Source of the DNA: Austropuccinia psidii
Taxonomy: Eukaryota > Basidiomycota > Pucciniomycetes > Pucciniales > Sphaerophragmiaceae
Length of the DNA: 64,000 bases
NCBI GenBank assembly: GCA_023105745.1
Contig: JALGQZ010000006.1
Coordinates: 66,136,316 to 66,200,315 of the forward strand
Reading direction: 5' to 3'
A program made the position numbers and the translations under genes. The notes beneath the pieces are model-generated. The model had not been told where the DNA came from. It worked only from the letters and a program-made list of their open reading frames with translations, and did not search any database. Numbering within the stretch: position 1 is the stretch's first letter; every line of letters starts with the position of its first letter. Shown piece after piece: positions 47,451-60,232 of this stretch.

Positions 47451-47984
47451 TTGAAGCAACTAAAATATACTTGTATAAGGGAAGAAAGGCAATCTAAATT
47501 GATTATGCAATATGAGGAGAGAAAAAAGAAAACAAAAGTGTATTTTACAAGAACAAGAAGGAAGGGAACAATTTAAGTTGTTGGAAATTAATAAAAATGA
47601 TGAAATTTGGTGTGATTAATTAGAAGTGCAAAGAAAGACCTGCAAGGAAAATTCAACTCAAGATTCTTAATTGATAAAACTGTAAGCTGAGGAGCATCAC
47701 TTAAAAATAGAAGTAAAAATTACAAAACTAGTTGAAAATTCATAGAAAGAAGTGCATCCGAAGCGGGGGGAATTAGATATCAAATAAAAGAAATTGGCTC
47801 ACAAAACTGAAACCTCTCATAATGCTGACCATTTAGAAGCGCCAACATAGCTCGTTCCTACGGGTTCCAGTGCAGATGGAATTGAGCACATACTTTGATT
47901 AATATTAAAAATATGAACTTATTTGAATGGTTCTTTATTCATTATTTAAATAAAAAAACAATTGTTAAACTTAACTCACTTAAA

Positions 47985-49095
47985 CTAACTGAAATTAATA
48001 GGTAATGTTCCAGTTCTGTAATTATGCTGGAAACATCTATCACAAATTGTGTTTCAGAATTCTTGACTTGATTCCAGCTCATAATTAATCGGTCCTTTTT
48101 GTGTTATCAATTGGTCTTTTAGCTCCTAATCCTCCCATGGATCTTTTAAATGGGTATTAATGTTGTGTAAAACACAACAGCTTGTGATCGATTAATTTTA
48201 GTGTTTTTTGTGCTTGCGCTCATATACTTGCAGATGCGGTCCTCTCAAAGATTCACACCTATCTTTGAGGATACCAATAGTATGTTTGTTACAAGCACAG
48301 GCTTGTGAGATACAATAGTTAAATTCTTGATCGTTACACTTATTTTCAGTAGGAGCCTTGAGCTATTGAATTAGCAGCTGACTAAGTGAATATTCTGAAT
48401 CAGCAATTAGATATTGGCCTCAAATCATAACTCATCCGTATTATGTTGAAAGTTTGAGCTTTGAATTAAGTAAAAAAACTTACCTGTATCAAAAAATTAT
48501 TGGCTATGTTTTCAAATAGCTCTCCTTGTAAAGACTTTCATCACATGAGACATGTGATAAACTTATCAAAATTTCACACAATCGGCGCATTGAGGTAAAA
48601 ATGTTTCTTAAGATAATAATTAATTGCACCATCAAATCCTGGCTTTTGATAAATGGGAAAGGCTTTGCCATTGATGAAGCCAATGAAACCTTTCAAAACT
48701 TCCTGAGCCAAAACCTGTGGAATCTTTCTACAGCAATCCATTTCAAGCCACTTGATATATTTTTCTTCAAGTGCGTTTGTGGCCTTCATTACCCTTTGTG
48801 AACAATGAAACACTCAGCCTTTACTAATTCCAAAGCTTCTTGAGAATTGACCCACCAAGGCACAATTACCATTTGTGCCTAGTTGCTCAAGTGTCAGTGA
48901 AAGCTGATAAGCAATTGGAAATCGCTTGTGATAAATTTTATTTTTGAAAAAATTGTGATATTCTATTTCATTAAAGATAAAGTGAAAGCCTTTGAGATTT
49001 TTCCTGACACTTTGTTTGAAATTCTTTTCTGACATTTTAAAAAAATGGTGAATGTTGAACATTGGGGACTTGGGTATTTTTGGAAATTTTTCCAA
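47985..49095 (-). pseudogene. PIF/Harbinger DDE transposase, decayed
   Basis: Reading leftwards from 49095: a helical N-terminus (KQSVRKNLKGFHFIFNEIEY, then PIAYQLSLTLEQLGTNGN and VGQFSRSFGISKG), one stop at 48814-48816, then RVMKATNALEEKYIKW and GFIGFINGKAFPIYQKPGFD. The last is the first DDE motif, usually G-F-I-D-G-T, with Asp changed to Asn here. YLKKHFYLNAPIV then stop stands for the usual QIVCD. After a broken part, TIGILKDRCESLRG (about 48236-48285) and CCVLHNINTHLKDPW (about 48136-48180) match the end of Harbinger transposases, whose hallmark is A-C-CVLHN. Cys occurs where Arg is expected (QACACNKH). The protein would cut and paste the element at TWA-type targets; no terminal repeats were found. 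Confidence 0.8.
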
Positions 49096-52000
49096 GTATT
49101 GTGAACCTAAAATATGTGAGATACAGAGGTGATAAACCTCTGTATCATCAAAATTAGATTAATTTCTGGAGGTATCAATGGGGGACAGCTTTAGATCATC
49201 AGAAGCTCCCTTAGCCCTTGCAAATGATTAAAATCAAGCTGAGTTATCAAACCACTGGTTCATTGGATCCATTTCTGACATGATCAACATGATGAGAAGG
49301 TAATTCATGACTTTTCTTCTGGTTGATATCTTGGGAATTCTGTTTGTATTGTGCGATCCCCCCAAAAAAGTGTTACCAATATGAAATACTAAATAACAAG
49401 GGGAACCGAAAGCTTTATAAATAGTTTAGTGTGAGAAATAAACTGAACAAAAACAAAAAAATAAATGAAGTTATTCTTTGAAAAATGGTCAATCTATAGT
49501 TTAACAAAAAAAGTAAAATTAAATGGAGAACCCTGGCCGATTGTTGCAGTATTTGTGAGTAGATGAGTTAAAAACCTTTTTGAAAACTTATTCTTACCTG
49601 ATAAATCACTCCAATTTCATTTTTACTAAAAATAAAAAAAAATCATCTTGATTTTAACTTGCGAAGTGGAGATGAAAGTATATGTGTAAAAAACCAAAAC
49701 TGGCCGAGTCATAAGTTCTCTCTGGAAATATAATTGTTTCCACAATGGGCTTTGGTACCAAAAGAAGTCAATTCTTGATTTTTTTAAAAAAATTCATGTC
49801 TAATTGTAAGCTCTAAGATAGTGAAAAGTCTTTGGGCTTTTATTTAAACATAACCAAAAAACAAATGGTCAGCAATGGCCTCAAATTCATGTATTTATGA
49901 AAAATGAATAATAAACCTGAAACGAGTGGGGTATGGGTTTTTTCTTAGAAATCGAGATTATAAATGAGAATTAAACCCCAGAAATTCGTGATCCAAAAAA
50001 AGTTAGATAAATTCTAACCAGATCATAGAAAAACACTGTAAATTCTTCCCAAAGCTAGGTTTATCAGGCCTGTGAGCTATGTTGTTAGAGGATTTTTGTG
50101 GTTGCGATTTAGCAATTTTCCTTCTGAATATAAGAGTTAAATTTTCTGGTTAAAAGAGAAAATTGAGTCCCCCAAATAATACCAATCACTTCAGGATTCT
50201 CACCTCTCTGGGGAATTTATCTAAGAAATACACTTAAGGACTTTTATCTACCTCATAATCTCTAAGACTAGCTCCGTCAACTGTTTACTAATAAAGATAG
50301 AAATGTTAATAGATGATTTTCTGATTTTGTATCCTGAAATGATGTAAATATTATTTTAGATTTATGGGAGATGTGATGAAACTGAATTTTCTTCCTACAG
50401 TGTTCATTCTTTTACTGAAACACAATCATGCATTTTAGCTGAATATGGGTGAAAATATTGGCTTATAGGCCATTTTCAAAAACAAGACTATTTCCACTGT
50501 GAAAGCTTTAAGTAATTTGATCAAAGATATGAATTAAATTTCTAATGTTTCAAATGCCTGTGAGGTTGATATTTGATCAAATTTCTCTAAAGAATAATAA
50601 TAAAGAGACTTTGAAGAGAGCTGAATAACGTGGAGTTTGATTAGGATTAGTTTCAGTTTACTTCTTTACATACTTCAAGTAACTAGGGATAATCCTCCTG
50701 TTTTGTGAACTTACTTTATTTCATGTTTCCCACACATATTGCATCCAATTACTGCGTCTTGCATGAAGTAAAGTACTCTGGTGGAACTCAGATCAACAAT
50801 ATTATACACCATGAGTAAAGTGGCAACACCTGAAAGAAGGTGTTTCATTTGGAAAATGACATGGGAGATAGATTTGATAAAGGTTGGAAGACATAAAAGA
50901 AATTAAATTAGAGATTAGAAGGTTTGGAAGAAACTCAATCCACATTTGCAAGCCAAACACTTTCAGTTAGCTTGCCTGAATATTAGTGTTTGGTGAAATT
51001 TCTCAAATATTCATCCCTCAAGAGGGGAAGGAATTTTCCATTTAGGATGTATTTTACTTTTTATCCTAATATATATTATTTAATTAAAAATAATAGTCTT
51101 GTATGGTACTCAAAACCTACAGATATCACATTCATTTAATTTATGGGCAAATAATTTGTAAGCTATTTTGATATTAGATAATTTTTATTGAAAAATAAAT
51201 TCAGTGAAAGAACAGATATTTTAAAAGTCAAAGAATTTTTGAAAGCTTGTAAAAATTCAAACATCAATCTGTAATTGAACCTGTGCCTCTTAGGAATTTT
51301 TTTTGACCCTCAAGCTATATCTCTTACTTTTCCCCTCTCATTAGAGAAATATAATTAATTTTTCAATGAAACATAAAATTCTTATAGGTTAATGAGTAAA
51401 CATTAACTTCATAGAGAGCTTATTGAAAGGCAACATATTATGGATAGATATTACCAAGAATTACATATGAGAAATTCTGAAGAGTAGCTTTGGTATATTG
51501 TTGAAAAAAAAATTAAAATACCAAAACAATCATGTTTTTTAATTTCTAACTGAAGGAATTTGATTGTCTTATAATATCAACCTATATACTTAAAATATTC
51601 CCGATTTTAAAAGTTTGAATATTTGTAAATATTAGCATAGATCTAAATAATGAAAATAGAGAAGATCTTTATCTGAACATCTTTACTTATGCAGATGATT
51701 CTTTTCCAATAAGCTATTAATATGCCTCTTTTCTATTCCTTCGGCCTGTAAAAATGATCTACTAGCTTCATTTATTGTATTTTTGTAGGAAATTGTCTAA
51801 TTATAAGGTAGGACAAACTAGCTGTAATTTGATCAGAATCATTCTTTTTGGAAAAAAGTTGAAGAAGAGGGGAGAAAGTGAATGACTGGGTATTCGTTAG
51901 CCCTTTCATATTAATATTTGTATTATATTTTAAACAAACTCAATTATACTTGTGAAACTTTAAGAAATCTTATTTGGCTTTCGCAATAGGCTCAATGTCC

Positions 52001-53600
52001 CTTTCTCATATTATCTTATAAGCTAAGTAATATGGCTAAATGAAGAAGCTCAATAAAATACTAGGAATTATGGAAATATTATGGAAATTTCTCTCTCGGT
52101 AGCCTTTCTGAAAAAGAAGATGAAAGCCACGTATATGCATACAAAGTGTAAATAAGTGTGAATCTTGGTTAGAAATTGGCAAAAAGTAAAAGTCTCTAAT
52201 TCTTCAATGGATGATAGAGCTGACGTTATTTATTCTCAAATTATTGAAATTTCGGATTTTCCTTCAGAAATATCAATAGAAAAAGTATGCGGCTCTTTTC
52301 TATTTTTTCTGCCAAAATTTATTTATCATACCAATTTCCATTTTTGCTAATATGAAAGGTAATTTCATCCATAGATACAATTAAAAGGGGAATGTAATTG
52401 ATATTATAAGCTTTTTATGGAATTTAGGTGATTCAAAAGTGCCTGAATACTATTAATATACCTTCAGATAATAGTGGCGGGAAATTATTTTACAGTATTT
52501 TTGTTTGTATGAATTCTCAATAAAAAGGCTTAGAGTACCAATTTTAGTCATGGTCTCCCAGGAGAGGAAGTAGAGATGGCTTAGAAGTAATATTTGATTT
52601 ATGCACATGTTCTTTCTCAGACAGATCTAGCCGGTTTTGAAAAATCATCTAAAGTATTCGCTAAAGCCTTAACTCTTCCTATCAAAAATCACCCAGAGTA
52701 TATAGCCAATTTGTTTTTCTACTCAAAATCATATTTATCAATATTTCATTTTCAACAAGATCTCAAATTCCCATAGAAACCCCGTCCAATACAATCAGTT
52801 TTCTTGTATTCAAAAATAATTGTGTTCTAGATTCAATAAAAGAGAGTTAGTATTTTCAAGGATATTCTGTTGATGGTCTCCATACTTTCTTCAAACCTTT
52901 TTATAGTAATTCATTTTTTATGAATATTGTTTTATCTCCCCTTCACAATAACTACAAAAAAAGCATTTTTGGGTCATTTTTTGACAGCCCATGTAGGATT
53001 CCTTAAATCTCTTACATAATATAAATAGTTTTACATTTACATCTTGAGTTGAACTATAGAATGGGAAAGATAAAAGGCTTCATTGTGCCATATTCTTCCC
53101 AAAAGCTTTGAGGCTTGTTGCCTAATAGTTTTGACATCTTTCAAGAATACAATCAAAGTAAAAAGAGCTCCAAAAAGAGGAATATAATTAAATGAAAAAG
53201 GTTTCTTTGTACTCAAACTACTCAAAAAAAGCTCCAATTCATTTCCAAGTATATGATATGAGACTCAGCCAAAGAATTACAAAAAGAAGGGCTTAATTTG
53301 ATTATTATTATATTTATCCTGTGTTAACATTTTTCTTTGAAATGATTCTTTTTGTGAATTTTTTATTTTTAGTCAATCTTCCTTTTTTTTCTGAATACAG
53401 TCTAAATATGTCATTTCTGGCTACTGCATAAAATAAAAATTCTTTAAAAAAATTGTTTTTCTACAAATAATTATCATTTTTATAATTGATTCTAATTTTC
53501 CTCATTTTAAATATGAGAATCTTTTTCAACAACATTATTATTTTGAAATTAAATTTAATTGAATTTAATCTAGTAATTCTTTTTCAAAATTAAAGTAAAA
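49096..53600. other. AT-rich stretch with no recognisable gene
   Basis: I see no domain-bearing frame on either strand; the longest open stretches are 60-66 codons and look like chance. Composition is strongly A/T with many oligo-A and oligo-T runs. It is most likely very old, eroded repeat DNA. Confidence 0.5.
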
Positions 53601-53623
53601 GGAACTTTTTAGATCCTGCTACT

Positions 53624-53692
53624 GTAAATTTGTCGACGATTGCTGAGATATTTACAGTACCGCCCCTTACAGTACCTGATACTGTAGTTTCA
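53624..53692. repeat. Cluster of short inverted repeats around TACTGTA
   Basis: TACTGTAAAT near 53625 pairs perfectly with ATTTACAGTA near 53652. Then TTACAGTA and, 7 bp on, TACTGTA form a second pair near 53668-53685. A GC-rich ACCGCCCC lies between the two pairs in otherwise AT-only DNA. It could be the joined ends of a small DNA transposon (MITE) or a hairpin-forming site. Confidence 0.5.
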
Positions 53693-56600
53693 TACAAGAA
53701 ATTATATGAAAATAATTCATATTTTAAAAAAAGATCAACAAGTAAAAATAAAAAGAATAATTATTGAAATAAAATCAAAAATGAAAAGAAGAAATGAAGA
53801 AAATTCATGATAATAATAATAGGGATATGAATAAGAATGATACTACTTCCAATTCCTAGTGATAAATTTTAAAACAAATTCAAATCATTTTGATTTGAAA
53901 AATATAATTTAACAATTAAAATGATGATTATTTCATTTGGAAATTTATAAACAAATTTCTGAAAGAAAGAAGATTTTTTGCCTTTGGCTTTTTTTCAATA
54001 TAAAAAATTTCAAATAAGAAAAGAGAAAGACTGAAATTCTATATGAATAGAGCTAAGAGGGCCACCCATTATTGCTCTATTATGATGGGAGCTTTATTAA
54101 ATATAAATATTCTAATAGAGCCTTTTGTTTATGATGTATTATTATAATTTAATAAAGATCTTGGATGACATAAATCATAGCTTTGTTGTATGAAGTCTTT
54201 TCAAAAAATGAGTAACTTTATAAATCTAAAATATACCTCTTATCTTATAAATTAAACTTAATTGTGATTTTGATTAATATTCTGAAGCAATTTGTAGAAA
54301 AATTTAATATATCTCAAATTATTAGTAGAATAAGAGTAAAGTGAAATGTATCTAACTTGATGGAATAAAAAAGAAGAAAGGAACTTGTAAGTTCTGTAGT
54401 ATTCCAGTGTCTAAGAATTTCTTGGAATCGCACCAAAAAATTAAGTTCTGGTGTTAACTCAGCTCAGAGTAAAGGTCCAAGCTCACACTAATCTGGGTCC
54501 AAGCTATTTACCAAATGAAACAACTGCTGTCACGTGTAGCCACTTTTATCACGGTGATAGAGGATGAAATTCCTTTTTCGAGCCACTTTTGTTGCATGGT
54601 GCTCCTAGGATGAGTAAACAATTCAACCTAACTTCATTTGAAAACTCTTTTGCTAATTTCTACTGAATCTCATGCCTCAAGCTCCACTTTATACATTTGA
54701 TCCCTAGCATTTTGCTCTAAATTACATCTCACAATAATTCATAACCTTCTTTGGCTTGTACTAATTACTTTCCATTTTCCAAGATTTTCCACTCAGATGC
54801 AAAAAAATAATATAGCATCTCCTTGTAATCCTCACAGGTCTACTCATTTGTGTTTTTATATGAATGATGTTTTTCAAAATTGTAAATAAAAGCTGGTTAA
54901 CCTTGAACTAATTTTTTGATAAGAAAATCTGAGTATTAGGCTCCATTTCTTTAAAAAACACCTCAACAGAATCTCTGAAAAAATCTAGATAATAAAATCT
55001 TTAAGATCATTGTTTCTTATATTTACTGAATAATATATATAGCCACTAAACATTTCTAAAAATGTTTCTTTCAAAATCTTCCATAGGGCTATACTTTTTC
55101 TCTTGTTTTTTGGTCAAGCATTATTGAAACAAATGAAATTTTATCTTAATTGAGATATCATATAATCAGATCATATGACTTGCAATTGGTATTTTCTTAA
55201 ATTTAGCTCTCTTGGTGATAAGTCTGCAATATGAGATCCAGTTCTTATTTAATCATTGTAGCTCAGGTAACATAGCTTTCTAAATTAAATAATAAACAGT
55301 TTACTGGTTTACTTGATTAAATATTAACCAGTAGGATACTCTCTCCTGGATATGTCAATTAAAAGACGACTAGTAGGAATATCCCCCCTGAATTGTACAA
55401 TTATCAGTAGGATTTTCTTTCCTAAAACTTACAATGACCACTAGTATTTTCCTCCCCTGAAATTTACAATCAATTAATAAAAATATAATGATTATGTGCT
55501 GTGATTAATCCAGTAGGTTTCTACTCTTGGTTCTAGAAAGTAGTATAGTTTCTACAATGCAAATGACTTGAGTATTTGCATTCAGAACACAAATCGTGCC
55601 AATTTCTGAGAAATCGGTACTGATAGCGTGTTAAGGAAGTGTTCAAAATGGTTATTAGAATTTTATTTTATTTTTGGAATATATGTATTTTTTCATATCC
55701 AAATTACAACAAGCCACTGTCTCGTTAGATACAAAAAACTACAGTACTTTTCTAGTAAAACATATAAAATAAATAGTATACAGAATTATTCTACTTTTTT
55801 TGATAAAAAGAGTAATGATATGCATGAGGAATTTGATTTGGGATGAAAAGAGCCATTCAAAAGTGAAATACTCCAACATACTACAAAAAATAACTACCAT
55901 AAAATAAATTACTCCTTAAATAAGTATTTAATGCTTCCAAACAATTAGAATCAGAAGAACATAGGAGTGAAAAATAACTCAAGATCAGTTAGTATCATAT
56001 AAATTTCAACAACCTTCTTCCTGATCAAATACAGCCTATAATATTCATACTTCTCTTACCTTATCATTTCAGATATTGTTTACTATTAACTGGTAATAAT
56101 AAGTCTTGATATGAACTTTTCCTTTATCAAAGATTGAGATTAGAAGATATATACTTGTAATTGAGTTTTAAAATTTACTTAATTTATAAAAACATACATG
56201 CTGAAATTATTTAAATAAAACCAATCTACCCCTCAAAACATTTAGGATTATTAATATTTCCATCACAATAAAGTCCCTCAAAAATGAAGAATTTATTATG
56301 ATTAAGCTTTAGAATATCTTCCAGAAATTGATTAGAAGACAGCAATTAATAATGAAACGATATCTTAAAATGTAAAAAACCCATATCATTCCTTTGTTTT
56401 AATCTTAAGGCATTGTTCGAAGTGAAGAATTAACAAAATAATATAAAATACTACAGATAAATAATTCATTTTCTGGCTAAAAGTTTCCCCCAGATAGAAT
56501 TTATGAAAAAACTTAATGAGAATTACTTTTAAGGAGATACTGGTACTTATAAGTGGACTTAGTTATTTTATATGGGAGAGGATATGAGTAAAATTAGATT

Positions 56601-58619
56601 TGGTAAAACACTTAAGGAAAAGAACAAATTTTTCTTCAATGATATGAAGTTTATGGTAGAAGTATTGAATAGAGGGGAGATTTCTATGATATTGAAAATA
56701 TCTTTTCTAATAATCTAGGAGAGACTGTCTTGAGCTTTCCTACTATAAGTATAGATAATCAGTTAAAATTGAATAAATAAGATTAGTATAGTTGATGTCA
56801 AGATAGTATTTTGGAAGATATAGATAAAAAGAGAAAAAAAGTATCATTTGTGTATGAAAAAAATAATTACCAAAGCCCTTATTGGTCTTGAATGACGTGA
56901 ATTTGAAGCCAGTCACTTCAATTTTGAGTCATCTTCTATTTTTGAATGTATTTTGATCAAGAATTCAAAATGAATATTTCAATAGTATTATTAATAAATT
57001 ATTAAAAATTTGCTGCCTATAATTGGAATAATACATGTTTCACTTGATGTTTTTTTAAAACCTTAATATTGAGTATATGAATATTCAATAGCTGTTTGAA
57101 GATAAAAATATATCAAAACTCATCAGACATAATATCAAAAAATTGATATGAAGATTTGGAAAACTCTAATTTATAGGTATATATTTATATTCTTATATTG
57201 AAGTTTTGGACTTCAAAGGAGTGGGAAATTACATTCTTTGTCTATCCCCTATACCACCAAAATTGGCTGTGAGCTTTTGAAATGTGGGGCCCTGATATTA
57301 TAAATATCCGATCATAGGCTTGGATATTGGATGAATAAGCTAATTTTTAGCTTATAGTGCGCAAAAGTATTCCTATTTAGCAATTAAAATTTCCCCCCTG
57401 TGCCCGTTACTTTGACAAGGAAAGAGGTAATTTGAGATAATGCCAATTAATTGACAAAGAGTTAGAATTAATTGAAATTCAGAGAGTATATTTCAAGGAT
57501 TTTTATGATCATATATTTTTTAAAATGAATAAGGTCTATGTGAATGAAAAAAGAGCTGGAAGAAATTGAATTTAAAAGGTCTGAATGAGATCACCAAGAT
57601 ATTAGTAAAAAAAGGATTATTATAATTGATAGTATCTCTTAATCAAAAACGGATATACATTTATTCAAAAAAATTTCAAAAAAATACTTGAATCCTTCCC
57701 CATCAAGAAAAATCAATTGATGAGAAAAATGAAATTTAAACCAGTCTTTTGTTGAATATTTTTTCACAAATAATTAGATATATCTTATATCATATTTTAC
57801 TTCAAGAATGAATAAAATAACGATATTGGAAGCTCACATAAAACTTTAAATTTTACACAAAATAATTCTGCTGATATTCTTCTTTTTGGAAGCCTACCCT
57901 GGTTTTAGATTGTTTCAATTATTTCTATAGGGTTTTGGTAAACACATGTAAGCTTTTAGTAAAAAAGTTTAAGGTCTTACATTTTTTACCAATTTATGGC
58001 CAAAACATGTGCATTTATGGTAAAAAACACATAAGTGGCCTATTCTTTCAAAGAAAGATCCTCAGGATTTTTTTGAGGATTTCTTTTATTTTTTTCCATA
58101 TTCTTTCCAACATGGGATGTCAAGATCCCCAAATTTTTGCAATTTTTTCTTTTTCCAAATTTCTCCAATTTGAAAAAATTGGAACAATTGCCTAATTTTT
58201 TTGAAAATTCATTAAAAATGTGCCCACTTATTACCTTACATATCCTTTTCTTAAAATAAAGGTGAGAACCTTGAGAATATAAACCCATAAGCCCATAGTT
58301 TTGGTAATTGTTTCTGGTGGGACAAGTGAACACCAAAAAAGGTGTTTTTTTCCAATATTTTCTTTTCATGTTTGTAATATGACTATTTTTAAGTACAAAA
58401 GTGCCATATTCTTGATAAAAAAGAGACTGAGGTTGAATCAAAGCAATAAGTATGACTGAGAAGGGGGATATTTGGCATAAAATGTAAGTACCAAAAAACT
58501 CAATCTGAATCAACCTGTAATATAGTGGGTTTTTTCTGAGGGGGAGGAATATTGGAAAAATATAATATCCTGTGTTTCTTAAAGTTATCTACTCACCCCA
58601 GGGCTTGTGGTTGGGAATA
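53693..58619. other. AT-rich stretch with no recognisable gene
   Basis: No supported gene. At 55328-55460 four degenerate copies of a 35-42-bp unit with CAGTAGGA or CTAGTA and CTCCTG/CCCCTGAA follow each other. A 157-codon minus-strand ORF at 58040-58513 is the longest open stretch but is lysine/asparagine-rich with no motif; it lies just past the OTU domain and may be a 3' flank. Confidence 0.45.
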
Positions 58620-60232
58620 AGATTTACAATTCACAGTAACAGGGGGACAGGGTAAGCTTTAGAAATGATGATATCCAATGGAAAAAATGAGAACAGCTAT
58701 GCAAGAAACAGCTAAAAATGGGTGGATTGTCATTTGGAGGACAGAAAGAAGGGAAAAGAGAAAAATTGGACTGCAGAATAGAATAAAACTGGTATTTTAT
58801 GCTTATTTTCAATTGGATCCCCCATATCCAAAATGGAAATCAACTTTCTCTTTGGAGCCTGGCCAAAATAATCATACCACTCAATTCTGTCCAAATGAGT
58901 AGTTACTGAGGGAATCAAAGCATTCATGCCTTCATAAAGGTCTTTATTTTTTTGAATTTCTTTAGCCAAGTCACCTCTGACGTCAGCCCAGAGATTTTTA
59001 TTCTTGTGAATGTAATGGGATACTGTTCTGTAGCCACAGTCTCCATTGCCCTGTAAATTGATGGGCATGAAGGCATATTTCAATATAAACTTTGTCAAGT
59101 CTTCTGAGCCAGGTAACTGATATTAATAGGTCAAAAAAAAGAATAAATTTTAAAATAAACAAAAGAAATAAGCATTAAAATAAATAAGAAACTCACAAAG
59201 AGCTTTGAGCATTAGTTACTTGTGTGATAATTGCTTTGGCAATTCTCACAGGTCAAATCAATTGAATCCTATATCTTCAAAGCTGTTGCAGGCTTGGTGG
59301 ACTTTCTTTGTGAGGCTTTTCTACCCATCTACAATCTTCTGGACTTTCTTAGAGTGACTCCCAATTTTCCATATTCATTCAATTCAGTTTCTGAGGGTAG
59401 TTAATCTAATGAAGTTATGGATTTGGATAATGAGGCCTCAGAATCTTTAGTTGAATTGTCTTCCAGAATTTGAGAGGTTGAAATTGACTGTAATATTGAT
59501 TTTGTTGTTCTAGTTGCTTTTGATGGGGGTCTTCCTCTTCTCTTGGATTGACTTTCAATTATTTCAAATCTTGAGGGATCTCTTTTTTTTTTATTTTTGG
59601 CCCATTGAGATCTTCCACAGATATTCTTCATTCTCATGGGTATTCATGATATTGATCATCTTCCTGAATCTTGAAAATTTGATTGAGAGGGACATTTCCA
59701 GTAAAAACATCTTGAAATTGCTGAATAATTGGGGTGATTTCTTCCATTTGTCTTTGAAAAAGGTCTTCCCCAATATCTTCAAATATTCTGTTGGCTTAAT
59801 TCTTTTTTATTTATCACCACTTTGATCATAACCTTGTTAACCAGTCTGAGAAGAATAGGACAAAGGAAATTAGCTAATAAGAAAAAACTAAGAATTTGAA
59901 GATCAAAACCTCCTTACAGGTAAATTCAGATTTCACTGAGGATAGAAGTCTTATATCTGGAGACTTTGGCACTTTGAAAATTCCTGTTGGGTCTTGTGCT
60001 TGCAAGGTAAGCCTTGATAATTGCTGTATCTGTTGGTTCATTTATCATTTGGGGGAAATTTGGTTGTGAAATTTTCAAACACAATCTGGAGGGCATAATG
60101 AGACATCTTGCAATTGAGAGCACATATTTGTGGAGGAAAATTATTGACATGAAAAATCATTTATTTGGAGATTGGGTGGATTATTTCAATATATTTTCTT
60201 GAAAGCCATGTGGAAAGCCCTAACTACATTCA
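58620..60232 (-). pseudogene. MULE transposase C-terminus fused to an OTU-type protease domain
   Basis: Left part of a gene that continues at 62090. Reading leftwards from the solo LTR: VVRAFHMAFKKIY, then, in shifting frames, GLPCKHK (about 59992-60012). This is the C-H end of the SWIM-type zinc finger that closes MULE transposases. A helical linker follows, then KKKRDPSRFEIIESQSKRRG with an AT-hook-like RGRPPSK, then CENCQSNYHTSN-stop-C, a possible zinc knuckle. An intron 59117-59196 (GTGAGT to ATCAG, 80 bp) leads into PINLQGNGDCGYRTVSHYIH, the catalytic Cys region of OTU deubiquitinase-like proteases, with Asn where the usual Asp stands. NPPIFS and SHFF near 58650-58730 may be the C-terminal His region, in another frame. 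Many stops. OTU-MULE fusions are known as a class; the role of the protease is unknown. Confidence 0.72.

Noticed and set aside
58040..58513. 157-codon minus-strand ORF as a separate gene
   Set aside because: No motif, Lys/Asn-rich composition expected from AT-rich DNA, and it overlaps an ORF on the other strand.
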